This document shows positions 63,433 through 64,000 of a DNA stretch of 64,000 nt, piece after piece; the first letter of the stretch is position 1, and each line of letters opens with the position of its first letter. A program made the position numbers and the translations under genes. Origin of the DNA: Flavihumibacter profundi (GTDB lineage: Bacteria > Bacteroidota > Bacteroidia > Chitinophagales > Chitinophagaceae); contig NZ_JAIQXE010000002.1 in NCBI RefSeq assembly GCF_020076305.1, positions 1,071,312 through 1,135,311 on the forward strand, in the 5' to 3' direction. A model generated the notes under the pieces. That model saw only the letters and a program-made list of their open reading frames with translations, had not been told where the DNA came from and made no database searches.

Positions 63433-63801
63433 TTAACAGGCTGCAGGAGGCCCCCTCAGTGAAAGCTGGGCAATCACCTTTTGAACCAGCATATAATTGA
63501 GAGAGGAATACTGGCGGGAAATGTTATAGGTGTATCTGTTTGTAGAAATATAAGGCGTTAATGCGAAAGCCTTACTAACAAGACTTTTTTTATGACGTTT
63601 CGAATTGTCTTTATCTGTTTCGCTTTTTTTGAATCGGTCACTAACCATAGATACATGGTCAGGATTTTTACCCATTTTATTTAAATGGAATTGCCAATCT
63701 TGTGGTTTGACACTATCCTCTCGCTGGAAAGCATGAGATAGTATGATCCAGCATAAGCTGGAAAATAAAAGCAGGAATAATATTTTACGGTTGGGTTTCA
63801 A
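63433..63801 (-). CDS. Small exported protein upstream of the RND operon
   Basis: 122 residues if it starts at TTG 63801; TTG 63822 would give 129. No ATG is in frame before the hydrophobic signal segment (KILFLLLFSSLCWIILSHAF). The mature part is basic and lacks known motifs; it ends SLRGPPAAC with a terminal Cys. I know no function. Being just before tolC on the same strand, it may be co-expressed and could bind metal or another pump substrate. Confidence 0.6.
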   Translation of the reverse strand: MKPNRKILFLLLFSSLCWIILSHAFQREDSVKPQDWQFHLNKMGKNPDHVSMVSDRFKKSETDKDNSKRHKKSLVSKAFALTPYISTNRYTYNISRQYSSLNYMLVQKVIAQLSLRGPPAAC

Positions 63802-63923
63802 AAATGAGCATGAATAAGACAACTAAGGTAAATTGAGTTGGACTCAATATTTGTAAACTAAATGTTAAGCGACGGGAGTGTAAAATAAACTGTGTCAATT
63901 TTTCAAAGTTCTATTTTTCAATG

Positions 63924-64000
63924 CGCTGTGCAGATTGATAATTATTCCGACACAGCCGATCTATGTTCTAAAGATGCAATAATTATCAATCAGTACAGCG
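63924..64000. repeat. Long inverted repeat, 23-bp arms, reaching the window end
   Basis: Arm 63924-63946 pairs with 63978-64000 at 21 of 23 positions, including a perfect 14-bp core GATTGATAATTATT / AATAATTATCAATC. The loop is 31 bases. It sits about 120 bp upstream of the small exported protein and may extend past the window. Operator, hairpin or end of a small mobile repeat are all possible. Confidence 0.75.

Overview
The window looks like chromosome of a member of the Bacteroidota, most likely Chitinophagaceae-like. The evidence is a type IX secretion C-terminal tail (S8 protease ending at 11577), a TonB-dependent receptor, many lipoprotein signals ending in Cys-Lys/Asn, OmpA with thrombospondin type 3 repeats, two-component propeller kinases, and promoters of the Bacteroidota form TTTG-N19/20-TAnnTTTG (clear before ompA, about 53499-53530). 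I found no rRNA, tRNA, CRISPR array, insertion sequence or phage gene.

Left part (1-11577): scavenging and surface functions. In order: the end of an FG-GAP repeat protein, a phosphocholine-type phospholipase C broken by an in-frame amber codon, a polysaccharide deacetylase, a large lipoprotein with propeller, HEAT repeats and cytochrome c domain, a secreted zinc metalloprotease and a T9SS-exported S8 protease.

Centre-left (11594-29437, all minus strand): the main find. Eighteen genes with gaps of 0-32 bp or overlaps form what looks like one operon of about 17.8 kb. It encodes a form I aerobic carbon monoxide dehydrogenase (coxM-S-L with the AYRCSFR active-site motif), maturation factors (coxG, coxD, coxE, two XdhC-family proteins, one fused to a YHS domain), a MobA-like nucleotidyltransferase, and a nearly complete molybdenum cofactor pathway (moaA, moeA, moaD, moeB-rhodanese, moaE, moaC-moaB fusion). 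A TonB-dependent receptor and a TauE/SafE permease sit inside the cofactor block, and an uncharacterised CPFC membrane protein starts the operon. The enzyme and its bis-step cofactor supply therefore appear to be made together.

Centre (29815-35749, plus strand): a cupin-like protein, two adjacent autoproteolytic hydrolases (P1 peptidase, C45 family), an isoprenylcysteine-methyltransferase-like membrane protein, an unknown exported protein and a sialidase-like repeat protein.

Centre-right (36074-51295, plus strand): six histidine kinases in a row, each with a different sensory part (TPR, NTF2-like plus repeated ALERVR modules, propeller, membrane) but nearly the same kinase core, followed by two response regulators; the last regulator carries a class III adenylate cyclase. 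Two of the kinase genes share a 437-bp tract with two mismatches, a clear sign of recent gene conversion.

Right part (51292-64000, minus strand): a PliI-like lysozyme inhibitor, ompA, a GT39 glycosyltransferase with a PAP2 phosphatase, an SPFH/prohibitin protein, and a tripartite RND efflux operon (small exported protein, TolC-like, RND pump, adaptor, TauE/SafE). Three long inverted repeats with no assigned function lie at 29682-29738, 56721-56774 and 63924-64000.
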